A stretch of 64,000 nt of DNA from Actinopolyspora saharensis (GCF_900100925.1 NZ_FNKO01000002.1:1426001-1490000), one strand, 5' to 3'. Positions 26,001-34,727 are shown, counted from the first letter of the stretch. Notes: generated from the letters alone by a model not told the origin. Program-made: numbers and translations.

Positions 26001-26228
26001 GATCAGCACCCGGTAGAGCCGTGTCCAGGTGGGAGCGGGGCCCAGCGGTATGCCGCTGCCCGCGCGTTCGCCCACCAACCAGGCCAGATGGTCGCGCCAC
26101 ACCACGCGCAGACCGTAATCGCCACCGGCCAGTATGGAGTTGGCTTCTTCCGCTTCGAGTGGCCACGTCCCGAAGGGCCGTACGATAGCCGTGCTCTTCT
26201 CGGGGCCAAGCCGGGGCCGACCGTTCAA
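23058..26228 (-). CDS. Fusion protein: NIS-synthetase-like region + HAD-like region + PvcA/Dit1 isocyanide synthase
   Basis: One open frame of 1056 residues. Residues about 675-1025 match the pyoverdine/dityrosine (PvcA, Dit1, isonitrile synthase) family: VEVVLLGFPVKQSLNRL (714-730), YGPLPDIAE (733-741), INVLTDGRHF (765-774), AYTRKLHEYASM. These enzymes turn an amino acid, usually Tyr or Trp, into an isonitrile with ribulose-5-phosphate. Residues 364-550 look HAD-like: VVVDLDSCGL (motif I, 366-375), FCFSGDRDG (470-478) and VVAVFDD (522-528). Residues about 110-250 distantly recall the C-terminal lobe of IucA/IucC siderophore synthetases; this is weak. The TTG at 26228 is chosen for its AAGGAG seven bases upstream; an ATG at 26366 would add 46 non-conserved-looking residues. 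No PvcB-type oxygenase lies nearby. Confidence 0.75.
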   Translation of the reverse strand: MNGRPRLGPEKSTAIVRPFGTWPLEAEEANSILAGGDYGLRVVWRDHLAWLVGERAGSGIPLGPAPTWTRLYRVLIRLRSTRKRRDPDWLALLTGALDPYAPLERQRRSDDDWWNLVEMVDGDPMLRMHCATSGARPGSDAERTAMPNEPLPAHPEFPGGTIPVTVPALLGPCSALPRTLLGEVVANRFERDESALHYFLEYFIRPPLRAFRLVLENSGALLLTPRVGALAVELSPELQATGRVVITSAAGVCDASRVTSADVREGVRALARTLDTLAGGFESFEFGERGARSRRTRSAVQHVIAAELRDLEADSADVLSGQHPLRGFVHTVPAEQDALLRRVLHTVQERTRKRRWDRRVPQPMVVVDLDSCGLVTSGGKRTERFGDPEARDPFAPLCRGGHLSAESEDRPGRAGGGIPSRVRPGEFKGCAVDGGAAQWRTGAPLWAGSVHSGLPRFVWDVRDAGGRVVFCFSGDRDGEYVRKALDETGVPEADLIHVPEESTESVAEWTVRRLRELGQAEVVAVFDDKMARDLGRPVDAHGTFVVALSAGEVMPRQRDGGSVNGTAEQRTGAAAASVIDSFETSPRKRLGRRSPVLSNTHSLEELHVAALRENRSAQRWAVRLSGSETESIVANVIDDADRAAERTACGALAKFPGSGQTGNRWDDRERVGAVVGALHHVFTRKQFLKGSRSNYVVADMQRDVGDCVARGEPVEVVLLGFPVKQSLNRLKAYGPLPDIAELGGLVRLRELQQAVRRVYPPGLRINVLTDGRHFRPRPSSMIRAYTRKLHEYASMAGVDGYVSIRELDTVAAERLGPRVVSRRPEMFHDFRGCLERVVADFDITDNPLRTLDQVQERAEKWDGAEGVTARSLQLFREMVMSMVYSVPVPVPSGVDRLDWARTVYADVYNLTDTHISPEVRQARVAVLRRAWHNAIRYLSTMRVDEELGYEELFSPRVRLTVSAVTKGRCGFTYLGGSGLLPWQGTGVLDARGYIAVDFAVSLLDQGFVPAYSALLGRRQPLMMVPAQYTELPLRGTRSEGTRLDGELRSRARLRRK

Positions 26229-27123
26229 CGGGTATCTCCTTGTTCTTCCTCGGACAGAGCGCGGAGACTCACGAGCTCCGCGGGTGAACCGCCCGGAGCG
26301 GGGACCACCGGGCGAGGAAGCGCGTTCACGAACCGATCGTGGGAATGTCGCGTGCGATGAGTACATCGCTTTCGTCCCGGTCGCACGGACACACGCCGGT
26401 CCGCGGGGGACGTGCCGGGAATTCGAACAGCGATGTCCACGGCCGGATCGAGGTTTTCTGTTCAGGTTGGCTCAGCTGTCCGCTCGGCGGAACCTCCCGC
26501 TCTCCACTCAGTGGACTTTCCGAGGCCGACCAGCCGTCCACACCACGTCGAACCGTCCTCGGGAGAGCACAACGCCGGAGTCCTCGCGGCGATACGAGCC
26601 GTTCGGGGGGTGGTTCCGGCACCGCCACGCCGAGAGCACCACACCGAGCGCGGGCACGACGGGAAATCAGCGCCGAGGACGCTGCGCGAGCCCCCGGGAC
26701 TACGAGTCCGAACCGGTGAGCGATCGTGCTCCGCGTGTCCGACCATGATCACGCGCACTCCGATCACGCTAATGAGCGATCTTTTCCGGCGGCAATGTGA
26801 GGGAGTGCATAATCGCGAGTCACGCGCTCCGCACCACGCGGAGCCGGGGACACGAAGACGGGGACGCGAAGCCGGGACGCGCAGACGGGGCGAGGCACCG
26901 GGGTGAAGTTCCGACCACGCGGACAGTCCCACTTTCCGGGGAACAGCCAGCCTCGACTCACCCTATCGACTGACACTCTGAAGGGCCGCTCAGAAGGCAT
27001 GATCGCCGCAGGAACGCGAGACTGGGTGGGCCGTAGCGTTCGCCGGGGCAGCAGGTTCCCGGCGACGCGTCTCGGATCAAGTCCGGAGAACGCCCAGAGC
27101 TCGTACAAGACCGAGGAGAAACC
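26229..27123. other. Gene-free divergent intergenic region
   Basis: 895 bases between the fusion gene and the TetR gene. It holds a decayed dispersed repeat (26482-26592), a short tandem array at 26845-26890 of about 14-base units (CGGGGACACGAAGA, CGGGGACGCGAAGC, then a 13-base version) and a small palindrome CGATG-AGTA-CATCG near 26355. No open frame here has both coding bias and a ribosome site. Confidence 0.55.
26482..26592 (+). repeat. Decayed copy E of the dispersed repeat
   Basis: It retains GGCGGAACCTC at the left, CCACACCACGTCGA in the loop/inner stem, TCCTCGGGAGAGCAC on the right arm and a tail-like GCGGCGATAC. The stems are largely broken, so this looks like an old copy. Confidence 0.5.
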
Positions 27124-27771
27124 TTGCCCACCGAAGTAGCCCCGTTGCGCCGCAAACCAGTCCAGCAGCGCAGCGCCCAGCGCGTGGAACGGATGTTGGA
27201 GGCCTGCGCCCAGCTCATCGACGAGGTGGGCTACGACGGCCTGACCACCACGTTGATCGCCGAGCGGGCCGGAGTGGCGGTCGGCTCGCTGTACCAGTTC
27301 TTCCCGGACAAGCGCGCGGTGGTGCAGGAGCTCACCCTGCGCAACCTGGAGAGGTTCGTCCAAACCGTCTCCGAGCGGCTGGACCGGATGGAACTCGCCC
27401 ACTGGTGGGACGCCGTGGACACCGTCTTCGACGTGTACCTGGGCATGCACCGGGAGATCCCCGCGTTCAGCAAGCTCCACTTCGGGGACGTGGTGGACCT
27501 GCGGCTGCTGCACGAGAACAAGGACAACAACGCGGTGATCGCGGAGAAGCTGACCAGCCTCATCTCGGAGCGGTTCGGGATGAGCCCCGCCGAGCTGGAG
27601 CTGCCGCTGTCCGTGGCCGTCGAAGCGGCCGACGCGGTGCTGCACCTGGCCTTCCGGCGCGCTTCCACGGGGGACCCGACGCTGGTGAACGAGGCGCGGG
27701 AACTGGTCCGCGGCTACCTGTCCAGTCGCATCTCGGAGGATCAGCCGAAGGACCTGCCCGCCCCCCGGTAG
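27124..27771 (+). CDS. TetR-family transcriptional regulator
   Basis: A 215-residue TetR-type regulator. The N-terminal helix-turn-helix is RMLEACAQLIDEVGYDGLTT, TLIAERAGVAVGSLYQFFPD and KRAVVQELTLRN, with the canonical YQFF motif; the C-terminal part is a ligand-binding helical domain. Start TTG at 27124 with GAGGAG five bases upstream. Its 3' end overlaps the convergent racemase/aldolase gene by 31 bases. Target genes are unknown: the divergent isocyanide-synthase fusion, 895 bases away, and its own promoter are the obvious candidates. Confidence 0.9.
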   Translation: MPTEVAPLRRKPVQQRSAQRVERMLEACAQLIDEVGYDGLTTTLIAERAGVAVGSLYQFFPDKRAVVQELTLRNLERFVQTVSERLDRMELAHWWDAVDTVFDVYLGMHREIPAFSKLHFGDVVDLRLLHENKDNNAVIAEKLTSLISERFGMSPAELELPLSVAVEAADAVLHLAFRRASTGDPTLVNEARELVRGYLSSRISEDQPKDLPAPR

Positions 27772-29018
27772 GTCCGCGCGGACCCGACCCTTCGGCAACG
27801 AGTCGCATCCTGCCACTCGATCAGGTGGTATTCGTCGAGCCTCTCGGCGAGTTCCCCCGCCTTGGCGTGCCGGAACCACACCCGATCACCGGGACGAAGC
27901 GCACCGGCTCCCCTGCCCACCACCGGGGTCTGCACCTCGCCCACTGCCTCGGTGCCGGTCAGGCGCAGTCCGCTCGGCAGATACGGGCTGGGCAGCCGGT
28001 CCCGGCCCGCCGCGCCCGAAGCCGGATACCCTCCGGCGAACAGGGTCGCGCACCGTCGTCCGGGCCGGCGAACCACCGGCAGGGCGAACAGCACGGAGGG
28101 AAGCGGCCTGAAGTCGTGGTACGCGTCGAACAGGGTGGGACCGATCAGTCCCGAGCCCGCCGTCACCTCGGTGACGACCCGCTCCGTCGCGGTGGTTTCC
28201 AGACTTCCGGTGCCTCCCCCGTTGACGAATTCCAGCTCGGCCACTCCGCCGACCGCCTCGACCACGGCAGCGCGGCGGCGGGACAGTTCCGCGGCCGAAC
28301 GGTGCCGCACCCAGCGCACGGCAGCCGCGCGCAGCGGCTGCCCGGGCGGGGCGTCCCCCACCCCGGCGATCTGTCCTTCGTAGACCATCAGGCCGACCAG
28401 CCGGAAGGCCCTCCGCCGCTCCACCTCCCGCGCCAGCTCGCGGGCCTGCCCGGGGGAACGCACCGGGGAACGCCGCGGCCCGATGTGGACGAGCCCGGCC
28501 AGTCCGCTCCCCAGCCACGGGATCCGGCCCAGCGCGGAGTCCTCCAGGGGGCGCCAGGCCGCGTCGACCTCCAGGCACACCCGGAGCCGCTCCGCGAAGC
28601 GGCCGCCGAACCGCTCGACCAGGTCCAGCTGCTCGGCGGAGTCGACGGTGATGGTCACGGCCGAGGCCGCGCCCGGGTCGGAGGCCAGTTCGGCCAGTGA
28701 GCGGCGGTCCGCCGTCGGGTAGGCGAGGAGCAGGTCGTCGCTCACCCCTGTCCGGTACAGCCACAGCGCCTCCGCGAGGCTGTAGCACATCAGCCCGGAG
28801 AAGCCGGGGGTCCGCGCGGCCCGGTCGATCAGCTCGGGGCAGCGCACGGACTTGGTGGCCACCCGTATCGGTTTGCCCCCGGCGCGGTCCACGAGCCCGG
28901 ACGCGTTGCGGTCGAAGGCGTCCAGATCGGCCACCCCGAAGGGCGGGTCGAGCTCGGACGTGGCCGCGTCCAGCCGGGCCGCCGAAACGGCCGGGTGCGG
29001 TGCTGCGGAGGAGTTCAC
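27741..29018 (-). CDS. PLP-dependent amino acid racemase/aldolase (alanine racemase N-terminal fold)
   Basis: A 425-residue protein of the D-threonine aldolase/alanine racemase-like group, often annotated amino acid deaminase/aldolase. The PLP lysine lies in PIRVATKSVRCPELI. Other marks are FSGLMCYSLAEALWL, LEVDAAWRP, GLMVYEGQIAGVGD, LEFVNGGGTGSL and the C-terminal metal-site-like region GDRVWFRHAKAGELAERLDE. I prefer GTG 29018, preceded by TACCTT six bases upstream (leaderless), over GTG 29039. It is divergent from the lactone oxidase gene, a pairing I recall from other actinobacteria. Confidence 0.85.
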   Translation of the reverse strand: MNSSAAPHPAVSAARLDAATSELDPPFGVADLDAFDRNASGLVDRAGGKPIRVATKSVRCPELIDRAARTPGFSGLMCYSLAEALWLYRTGVSDDLLLAYPTADRRSLAELASDPGAASAVTITVDSAEQLDLVERFGGRFAERLRVCLEVDAAWRPLEDSALGRIPWLGSGLAGLVHIGPRRSPVRSPGQARELAREVERRRAFRLVGLMVYEGQIAGVGDAPPGQPLRAAAVRWVRHRSAAELSRRRAAVVEAVGGVAELEFVNGGGTGSLETTATERVVTEVTAGSGLIGPTLFDAYHDFRPLPSVLFALPVVRRPGRRCATLFAGGYPASGAAGRDRLPSPYLPSGLRLTGTEAVGEVQTPVVGRGAGALRPGDRVWFRHAKAGELAERLDEYHLIEWQDATRCRRVGSARTYRGAGRSFG

Positions 29019-29237
29019 GCCATCAAGGTAAGCCCGCACCTCTTGTTACGCGAGTTGCTTTCACATACTTTCCGCCAATCGGAGTCACGACCCCACCCGA
29101 TGCGCGAAGTACTGTCACGCCCCCGGGGGGTCCCGCGCGGGCCGGTCGCGGGAACCCGTCCGACCGCGCCGAACGTCCGACCGTTCGCGACCACCCGGGC
29201 AAGCCAATCCGCTCGACCTTTCGAGGAAGTCCCGACC

Positions 29238-30566
29238 ATGGCACTCGACACCTGGACCAACTGGGCGGCGACGAGCACCGCCACCGGTCAGCGCACGCAG
29301 CGGCCGCGCGACCCGCACGAGATCGCCCGCGCCATCACCGACGCCCGACAGCAGGGGCACAGCGTGCGGCCGCTCGGCTCGGGACACTCGTTCAGCGACA
29401 TCGCCGCCCCGCGACCGCCGCGCGAGCGGACCGGCGCGGTCGCGCTGGATCTGTCCGCGTGGACGGGAATCACCGATGTGGACCGCGGCAGCGGACTCGT
29501 CACCGCACGAGGCGGCACACCGCTGCACCAGCTCAACGCCGAGCTGGACGAGCTGGGGCTGGCCCTGCCGAACCTGGGCGACATCGACGGGCAGACGATC
29601 GCCGGTGCCGTGTCCACCGGAACCCACGGAACCGGAGCGCGACTGGGCGGACTGGCCACACTGGTGCGGGCGCTGGAGCTCGTCCGCGCCGACGGCTCGG
29701 TCCTGCGCTGCTCCCCCGAGCAGCACCCCGATGTGTTCGCCGCGGCCAGGGTCGGCCTCGGCGCGCTCGGGCTGATCAGCACTGTGACCCTGCGCTGCGT
29801 CCCGGCGTTCTCGCTGGCCGCCGAGGAGCACCCCCTCCCGCTGGACGAGGTCCTGCGGAACTTCGACGACCACGCCGCGGACAACGACCACTTCGAGTTC
29901 TACTGGTTCCCCCACACCGCGCGCACCCTGGTCAAGCGCAACAACAGGCTGCCGGAGGCAGCCCCCACTCGACCGCTGCACCCGGTGCGTTCCTGGTTCG
30001 AGTACCGGGTGCTGGAGAACGAGCTGTTCGGCGCGGTCTGCAGGCTGGGCCGCCGCAGGCCCGGACTGGTACCGGCGTTGAACCGGCTCTGCGCGACGAG
30101 CTGGTCCGGGCGGTCGTACAGCGACAGGGCCCACCGGGTGTTCGTCACGGGACGGGACGTGCGCTTCGTCGAGAGCGAGTACGCCGTCCCGCGCGAGCAC
30201 CTCCCCGCGGTGCTGAACGAGCTGCGCGCCGCCGTGCGGCGACTCCACCACCCGGTGATGTTCCCGGTCGAGGTGCGCGTGGCCGCCGCCGACGACATCT
30301 GGCTGTCCACCGCGCACGAGCGTCCGACCGCCTACGTCGCGGTCCACCAGTTCAGCGGAATGCCCCACCGCGAATGGTTCGACACCTTCGAGCGGATCGC
30401 CCGCGCGGCGGATGGAAGGCCGCACTGGGGGAAGATGCACGGCCTGTCCGCCGCACAGCTGCGCGAGAGCTACCCGCGCTTCGACGACTTCCTGCGGGTC
30501 CGCCGCCGACTCGACCCGGAACGGGTGTTCGGCAACCCCCATCTGGAGCGGGTGCTGGGCGAGTGA
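29238..30566 (+). CDS. D-arabinono-1,4-lactone oxidase family FAD oxidoreductase
   Basis: A 442-residue FAD-linked aldonolactone oxidase. The PCMH-type FAD domain has VRPLGSGHSFSDIA and DGQTIAGAVSTGTHGTGARLG, and the ALO domain follows with SDRAHRVFV, FPVEVRVAAADDIWLS, HWGKMH and RFDDFLRVRRRLDPERVF. It oxidises a sugar lactone (gulono- or arabinono-lactone) with oxygen as acceptor. ATG 29238 has GAGGAAG upstream; the frame is open to 28995 but that part runs into the divergent gene. Cytoplasmic, no signal peptide. Confidence 0.92.
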   Translation: MALDTWTNWAATSTATGQRTQRPRDPHEIARAITDARQQGHSVRPLGSGHSFSDIAAPRPPRERTGAVALDLSAWTGITDVDRGSGLVTARGGTPLHQLNAELDELGLALPNLGDIDGQTIAGAVSTGTHGTGARLGGLATLVRALELVRADGSVLRCSPEQHPDVFAAARVGLGALGLISTVTLRCVPAFSLAAEEHPLPLDEVLRNFDDHAADNDHFEFYWFPHTARTLVKRNNRLPEAAPTRPLHPVRSWFEYRVLENELFGAVCRLGRRRPGLVPALNRLCATSWSGRSYSDRAHRVFVTGRDVRFVESEYAVPREHLPAVLNELRAAVRRLHHPVMFPVEVRVAAADDIWLSTAHERPTAYVAVHQFSGMPHREWFDTFERIARAADGRPHWGKMHGLSAAQLRESYPRFDDFLRVRRRLDPERVFGNPHLERVLGE

Positions 30567-30678
30567 CGGAACCTCGCCCCCGCACGGGAGGGGCGCGCCA
30601 CGGGGCCTTCCCGGCGCACCCGAACGGCGGAGACCGAGCGCTCGCCCGGGCCGAACCCGACGTTGAACCGACGCCGAC

Positions 30679-31320
30679 TCACCCCCAGGAGGGCGCCGGT
30701 GCCTCGCTGGCCAGCAACTGGTCGTAGACCACCTCGTTGACCCAGCGGGAAACCGCGGTCTGCTCCGTGGACGGGGCGTCCTCGAAGGCCCTGCCCTCCA
30801 GCTCGGTCCGGATCCCGTGCTCGTCCGTGCTGAGCACGGCCACACCGAACTGGCGAGCCCGGATGAGGCAGGTGGACACGAAGCCCTCGCGGTCACTGAC
30901 GTGCCGGGGCACCAGGATCGCGGCGCTGGTGAACCTCGCGAACGGCACGGCCGCGGTCAACGCGGTCCGCCAGTGGCGGGCCGGGGCCAGCACCCCCGAC
31001 ACCCGCGCCGCTGCCGGGGGAACCCGGTCGGTCATCTCGGGCCAGACCCAGGTGGCTATCTCCGTGCGGTCCAGCACGGGCTCGCTCCCGACGCAGACGC
31101 GCTCGGCGTGCGCGTCCGGAACCAGCTCTGCGACCGGAACGATCCGACGGCCCAGCAGGCGCATCGGGGAAAGCACGCTTCCGGTCCACTCCAGTGCTTC
31201 GACTGCCGACTCGGCCAGCTCGTCCACGGGAGCGGGCAGTCCGTGCGCCCCCGTCGGACAGACGCTGATCCTGCCGTTGCTGCGATCGTCTCTTGCGGCA
31301 TATCCCGGTGTCGCGGTCAA
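30679..31320 (-). CDS. Uncharacterised protein
   Basis: A 213-residue soluble protein I do not recognise. It is Ala/Val/Arg-rich with segments MRLLGRRIVPVAELVPD, RTEIATWVWPEMTDRVP and FTSAAILVPRHVSDREGFVS. The last motif, with a His-Val-Ser-Asp-Arg cluster and a nearby Cys, might be structural. Codon bias supports a real gene. The start is TTG 31320, eight bases after GGAGG; an in-frame TTG at 31335 is an alternative. Convergent with the oxidase gene and separated from iclR by 255 gene-free bases. Confidence 0.7.
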   Translation of the reverse strand: MTATPGYAARDDRSNGRISVCPTGAHGLPAPVDELAESAVEALEWTGSVLSPMRLLGRRIVPVAELVPDAHAERVCVGSEPVLDRTEIATWVWPEMTDRVPPAAARVSGVLAPARHWRTALTAAVPFARFTSAAILVPRHVSDREGFVSTCLIRARQFGVAVLSTDEHGIRTELEGRAFEDAPSTEQTAVSRWVNEVVYDQLLASEAPAPSWG

Positions 31321-31575
31321 CTTTCCCGCCTCCAAGGGTGCTTGCGCGAAATGGGGCCGAACCGAGCAACGCCGCCGAGAAGAGCGGACTCGGCGCTGAG
31401 GACTGTTCGGCGAATCTGCACGTGCACCCGACTAGAACAGCTGTGGGCGATTTGTTCGCGGTTCCTCCGAGTTCGCTGCGACCGACGGCCAACAAACGTC
31501 GGTGACCGGTCGATGAGCGGTAACTGAGGTTCGGTCGGGCTTGACCGCCATTCGGGTGAGCACGCGACGGCCGTG

Positions 31576-32355
31576 TCAGTCCGCCTCGGAGCGGAACACG
31601 GTGGAGCCGTCCAACTGCCTGCCGACCGCCTCGGCCGCGGGAACCAGCGCCCGGACCAACTTGGCCACTTCGGCCTGGGAGGTCTGCACCACCAGGCCCA
31701 GCGCGGCCACGACCTCGCCTTCCTCGCGCACCGGAACGGCCACGGAGCAGCTGCCGAACGTCATCTCCTCCGCGGTGCGGGCGAAGTCGCGCTGCCGGAC
31801 GCCGGCGAGCTCCCGCACGAGCCTGCCCGGTTCGGCGACCGTGTAAGGCGTGTACCGCGCCAGCCCCCGCGCGCAGTAGTCCTGCACAACCTCGCGCGGG
31901 GCGTGCGCCAGCAGCACCTTTCCCACCCCTGTGGGGTGCAGCGGGAGGCGACCGCCGCTGCGCGAGAGGATCGGGATCGAGCGGCGCCCGCTGAGCTTTT
32001 CCACGTAGACCGCTTCCGGCCCGTCCCGCACGGCGAGCTGCACGTTGGCGCCGGTCTGCTCGTGGAGCTGCTGCATGTAGGGCATGGCCGCGTTGCGCAG
32101 CCCGGTGTGCACCGGGGCGAGCAGCCCGAGTTCCCACAGCCGCAGACCGATCGCGTACCTGCCGTCGCTCTCGCGCCGCAGCGCGCCCCAGGCCTCCAGC
32201 TCGCCGACGAGCCGGTGCGCCGTCGCCAGCGGGACGTCGGCGCGCTGGGAGATCTCGGTCAGGGACAGCCGCGGCGACTCGGCGTCGAAGGCGCCGAGCA
32301 CGCTGAACGCGCGACCGGTCACCGTGCGACCGGACTCCCTGCTGTTGCCAGCCAT
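31576..32355 (-). CDS. IclR-family transcriptional regulator
   Basis: A 259-residue IclR regulator. The N-terminal winged helix is FSVLGAFDAESPRLSLTEIS and QRADVPLATAHRLVGELEAW. The effector domain has RLWELGLLAPVHTGLRNAAM, EAVYVEKLSGRRS, PLHPTGVGKVLLAHAP and CSVAVPVREEGEVVAALGLV, all typical. ATG 32355 with AGAGG upstream; the open frame extends further but the family start fits here. IclR proteins usually regulate an adjacent catabolic operon and themselves; no such operon is adjacent, so the target is unknown. Confidence 0.9.
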   Translation of the reverse strand: MAGNSRESGRTVTGRAFSVLGAFDAESPRLSLTEISQRADVPLATAHRLVGELEAWGALRRESDGRYAIGLRLWELGLLAPVHTGLRNAAMPYMQQLHEQTGANVQLAVRDGPEAVYVEKLSGRRSIPILSRSGGRLPLHPTGVGKVLLAHAPREVVQDYCARGLARYTPYTVAEPGRLVRELAGVRQRDFARTAEEMTFGSCSVAVPVREEGEVVAALGLVVQTSQAEVAKLVRALVPAAEAVGRQLDGSTVFRSEAD

Positions 32356-32857
32356 CGCCGCCGGACCTCTTCTCGCCGAACGAACTCTCGCGGAGAGCAA
32401 GATACCTCCTCCGGGGGCAGCATCGTCCCCGTTCGGAGCAACCGATCGCGTGGTCCGGACGAGCGTCCTCCTCACCGAAGCGCTCCCCGTCGGAACGCTC
32501 GTCTCCCGGACGCCCCGCACGCGGGGCTCCCGCGATGTGGTGACGAACGGTCCGTTCCGCTCACGGCGAAACTTCGCGCTCCGGGCCCGCTGGACTCCGC
32601 GGAGCGAAAGCTCCGGGGCGCACCCGCCACGAGCCGAGGTGTGAGAGGTGTTACTCCATGCCGATCAAAGCCGATCGATGCCGACCACATCCGGCGCGGG
32701 GACGCCCCGGCGCCGAGGCCGCACCGGCCCCGGCACGGCGGTGAAACCGGTGGGAAACACGAGAAGGGCCCCACCGGAGTGGGGCCCTTCTCGTTCTGCC
32801 TGTTCTCGATCCGCGACCGTGTCCCTCCGGAGAGGACGAACACTCGTCGGCTCGTTG
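32356..32857. other. Gene-free stretch with one terminator
   Basis: 502 bases between iclR and tRNA-Leu. A threefold imperfect 10-base repeat lies at 32658-32687 (ATGCCGATCA, AAGCCGATCG, ATGCCGACCA). Nothing else is recognised apart from the hairpin at 32760-32793. Confidence 0.5.
32760..32793 (-). terminator. Terminator of tRNA-Leu
   Basis: A perfect 15-bp stem, CGAGAAGGGCCCCAC (32760-32774) with GTGGGGCCCTTCTCG (32779-32793) around a tetraloop, about 65 bases downstream of the tRNA 3' end. Confidence 0.75.
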
Positions 32858-32941
32858 TGGGCGAGGGGGGATTTGAACCCCCACGTCCTTTCGGACACAC
32901 GGACCTGAACCGTGCGCGTCTACCTGTTCCGCCACCCGCCC
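32858..32941 (-). tRNA. tRNA-Leu (CAG anticodon)
   Basis: 84 nt. The acceptor GGGCGGG pairs with CTCGCCC (one G-U), discriminator A. The anticodon stem CACGG/CCGTG encloses TTCAGGT, giving anticodon CAG. A long variable arm (GTCC-GAAA-GGAC) confirms the class II Leu type, and the T arm is GGGGGTTCAAATCCCCC. CCA is not encoded. A -10-like TACAGT lies at 32962-32957, about 15 bases upstream. In M. tuberculosis a tRNA-Leu gene also sits next to fhaA. Confidence 0.95.
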
Positions 32942-33200
32942 GTGGGTGCTTGTTTTACTGTACAACACTCCGAACTCGGCCCCGAAACCGGGGGGTCTTT
33001 TCGCCCGAAGGAACAACCTCGCCGAAGCGAGCCCGTACAATCGAGCTGGAACCTCGTGCCGTGATCGGCTCGATCAGAGTAACACGGCATGATCGGGGGG
33101 AGCCGAACAGGGGTCTCCCCGAATGAGAACTAGTAGCTGTAACGACTCATCGCCCCGTATACGATGGGTCGCAGGAGTCGAGAGTGTGGAGGGATTGCCG

Positions 33201-34673
33201 TTGGGCCTCGTGCAGCGCTTCGAGCGCAGGCTCGAAGGCATCGTCGGCAATAGCTTCGCGCGCGTGTTCGGCGGCAAGGTCGTTCCGCAGGAGGTGGCCC
33301 AGAGCCTCCAGCGGGAGGCCGAGCTACAGGTCCGCGAACTCGCGGGCGGAAGGCTGCTCGCGTGCAACCACTACACGGTGCAGCTGAGCCCTACCGACCA
33401 CGAACGACTCATGGAGGACGAGAATCGGGTCACCGATCTTCTCGCCGACTGCGTTCAGGAGCATCTCACCGAGCAGCGGTGGGACACATATGGTGACGTC
33501 GTAGTCTCCCTGGAGCGCTCTGAGACGCTGCACACGGGACAGTTTCGAATCAGTTCGTCCGTCGACCCCGACGTAAGCCGACGGCCGGCAACACCTCGTA
33601 CCGCAGGAGACCGACCCATGAGCCAGCCACCAGGCCAATATCCCCAGGGGGATCCGTACGGCCAACAGGGGCAGTACGGCTACGACCAGGGCCAATACGG
33701 GCAAGACCCGAATTACGGCTACGGTCAGCCCGGCTACGACCAGGGCTACGGCCAGCCCGGTGGCGCGTACCCGCAGTCCGGTGGCTTCCCCGACCAGGGC
33801 TACGGCCAGCCCGGCTATCCACCGCCGCCTCCCCCGGCCTACGGTCAGCCCGGTTACGACCAGGGCTACGGCCAACCCGGCGGCGGATACCCGCCGCAGC
33901 CCGGTGGTGGGTACCCGCAGTCCGGTGGGTTCCCCGACCAGGGCTACGGGCAACAACCCCCCGGATACGGCCAGCAACCCCCCGGCTACGACCAGGGCTA
34001 CGGCCAGCCCGGCTACCCGCCGCCGCCTCCCCCGGCCTACGGTCAGCCCGGTTACGACCAGGGCTACGGCCAGCCCGGCGGCGGATACCCGCAGTCCGGT
34101 GGGTTCCCCGACCAGGGCTACGGGCAGCAGCCGCCCGCCTACGGCCAACCGCCGGGGTACGAGCAGACCTACGCACAACCGCCCGGCTACGGCCAGCCCG
34201 GCGGCGGATACCCGCCGCAGCCCGGTGGTGGGTACCCGCAGTCCGGTGGGTTCCCCGACCAGGGCTACGGGCAACAACCCCCCGGATACGGCCAGCAACC
34301 CCCCGGCTACGACCAGGGCTACGGCCAGCCCGGCTACCCGCCGCCGCCCGGTCCCGGTGGTTACCCCGACGCCGCACCGAGGCAGTTGACCGCCACTCTG
34401 CAGCTCGACGACGGCTCGAACCGCTCGTACACCCTGCAGCAGGGCAGCAACGTGATCGGACGCGGTCAGGAGGGCCAGTTCCGGCTGCCGGACACCGGTG
34501 TCTCGCGCAAGCACATCGAGATCCAGTGGGACGGTCAGGCCGCTATGCTGGCCGACCTCGGTTCCACCAACGGAACCACGGTCAACGGCACCCCGGTGCA
34601 GACCTGGCAACTGGCGGATGGCGACGTCATCCGTGTCGGCCACTCGTCTCTGGTGTTCCGGGCGCAAGGCTGA
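33201..34673 (+). CDS. fhaA: FHA-domain protein FhaA
   Basis: A 490-residue protein. Residues 1-125 are the DUF3662 domain ([39 protein letters not shown]), 140-392 a Gln/Gly/Tyr/Pro repeat tract, and 393-490 an FHA domain ([39 protein letters not shown]) with the phosphothreonine-binding Arg, Ser, Asn. In mycobacteria FhaA binds the phosphorylated MviN pseudokinase domain and is a PknB substrate that tunes peptidoglycan synthesis. Start TTG 33201 has GGAGG eight bases upstream. It heads the operon, with TACGAT at 33159-33164 as a possible -10. The linker is much longer than in mycobacteria. Confidence 0.93.
   Translation: MGLVQRFERRLEGIVGNSFARVFGGKVVPQEVAQSLQREAELQVRELAGGRLLACNHYTVQLSPTDHERLMEDENRVTDLLADCVQEHLTEQRWDTYGDVVVSLERSETLHTGQFRISSSVDPDVSRRPATPRTAGDRPMSQPPGQYPQGDPYGQQGQYGYDQGQYGQDPNYGYGQPGYDQGYGQPGGAYPQSGGFPDQGYGQPGYPPPPPPAYGQPGYDQGYGQPGGGYPPQPGGGYPQSGGFPDQGYGQQPPGYGQQPPGYDQGYGQPGYPPPPPPAYGQPGYDQGYGQPGGGYPQSGGFPDQGYGQQPPAYGQPPGYEQTYAQPPGYGQPGGGYPPQPGGGYPQSGGFPDQGYGQQPPGYGQQPPGYDQGYGQPGYPPPPGPGGYPDAAPRQLTATLQLDDGSNRSYTLQQGSNVIGRGQEGQFRLPDTGVSRKHIEIQWDGQAAMLADLGSTNGTTVNGTPVQTWQLADGDVIRVGHSSLVFRAQG
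33876..34348 (+). repeat. Exact 152-bp direct repeat inside fhaA
   Basis: 33876-34027 and 34197-34348 are identical base for base, 321 bases apart, within a tract of shorter Gly-Tyr-Gly-Gln-Pro-Gly units. Synonymous positions are also identical, so the duplication is recent or is kept uniform by recombination. Copy number is likely to vary between strains. Confidence 0.88.
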
Positions 34674-34727
34674 CCCGGGGCGCGTGATCACGAGAGCCGA
34701 CCGACGAGGTAGGAGCGTCACCGACAA

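Noticed and set aside
23037..26360. Long open frame on the plus strand opposite the isocyanide-synthase fusion
   Set aside because: It mirrors the real gene through GC-rich third positions, its translation is His/Arg/Pro/Gly-rich with no motif, and the minus strand shows clear family motifs.
33640..34370. CRISPR-like look of the regular repeats in fhaA
   Set aside because: Repeats are in frame, have no unique spacers and encode a Gly/Tyr/Gln/Pro linker.
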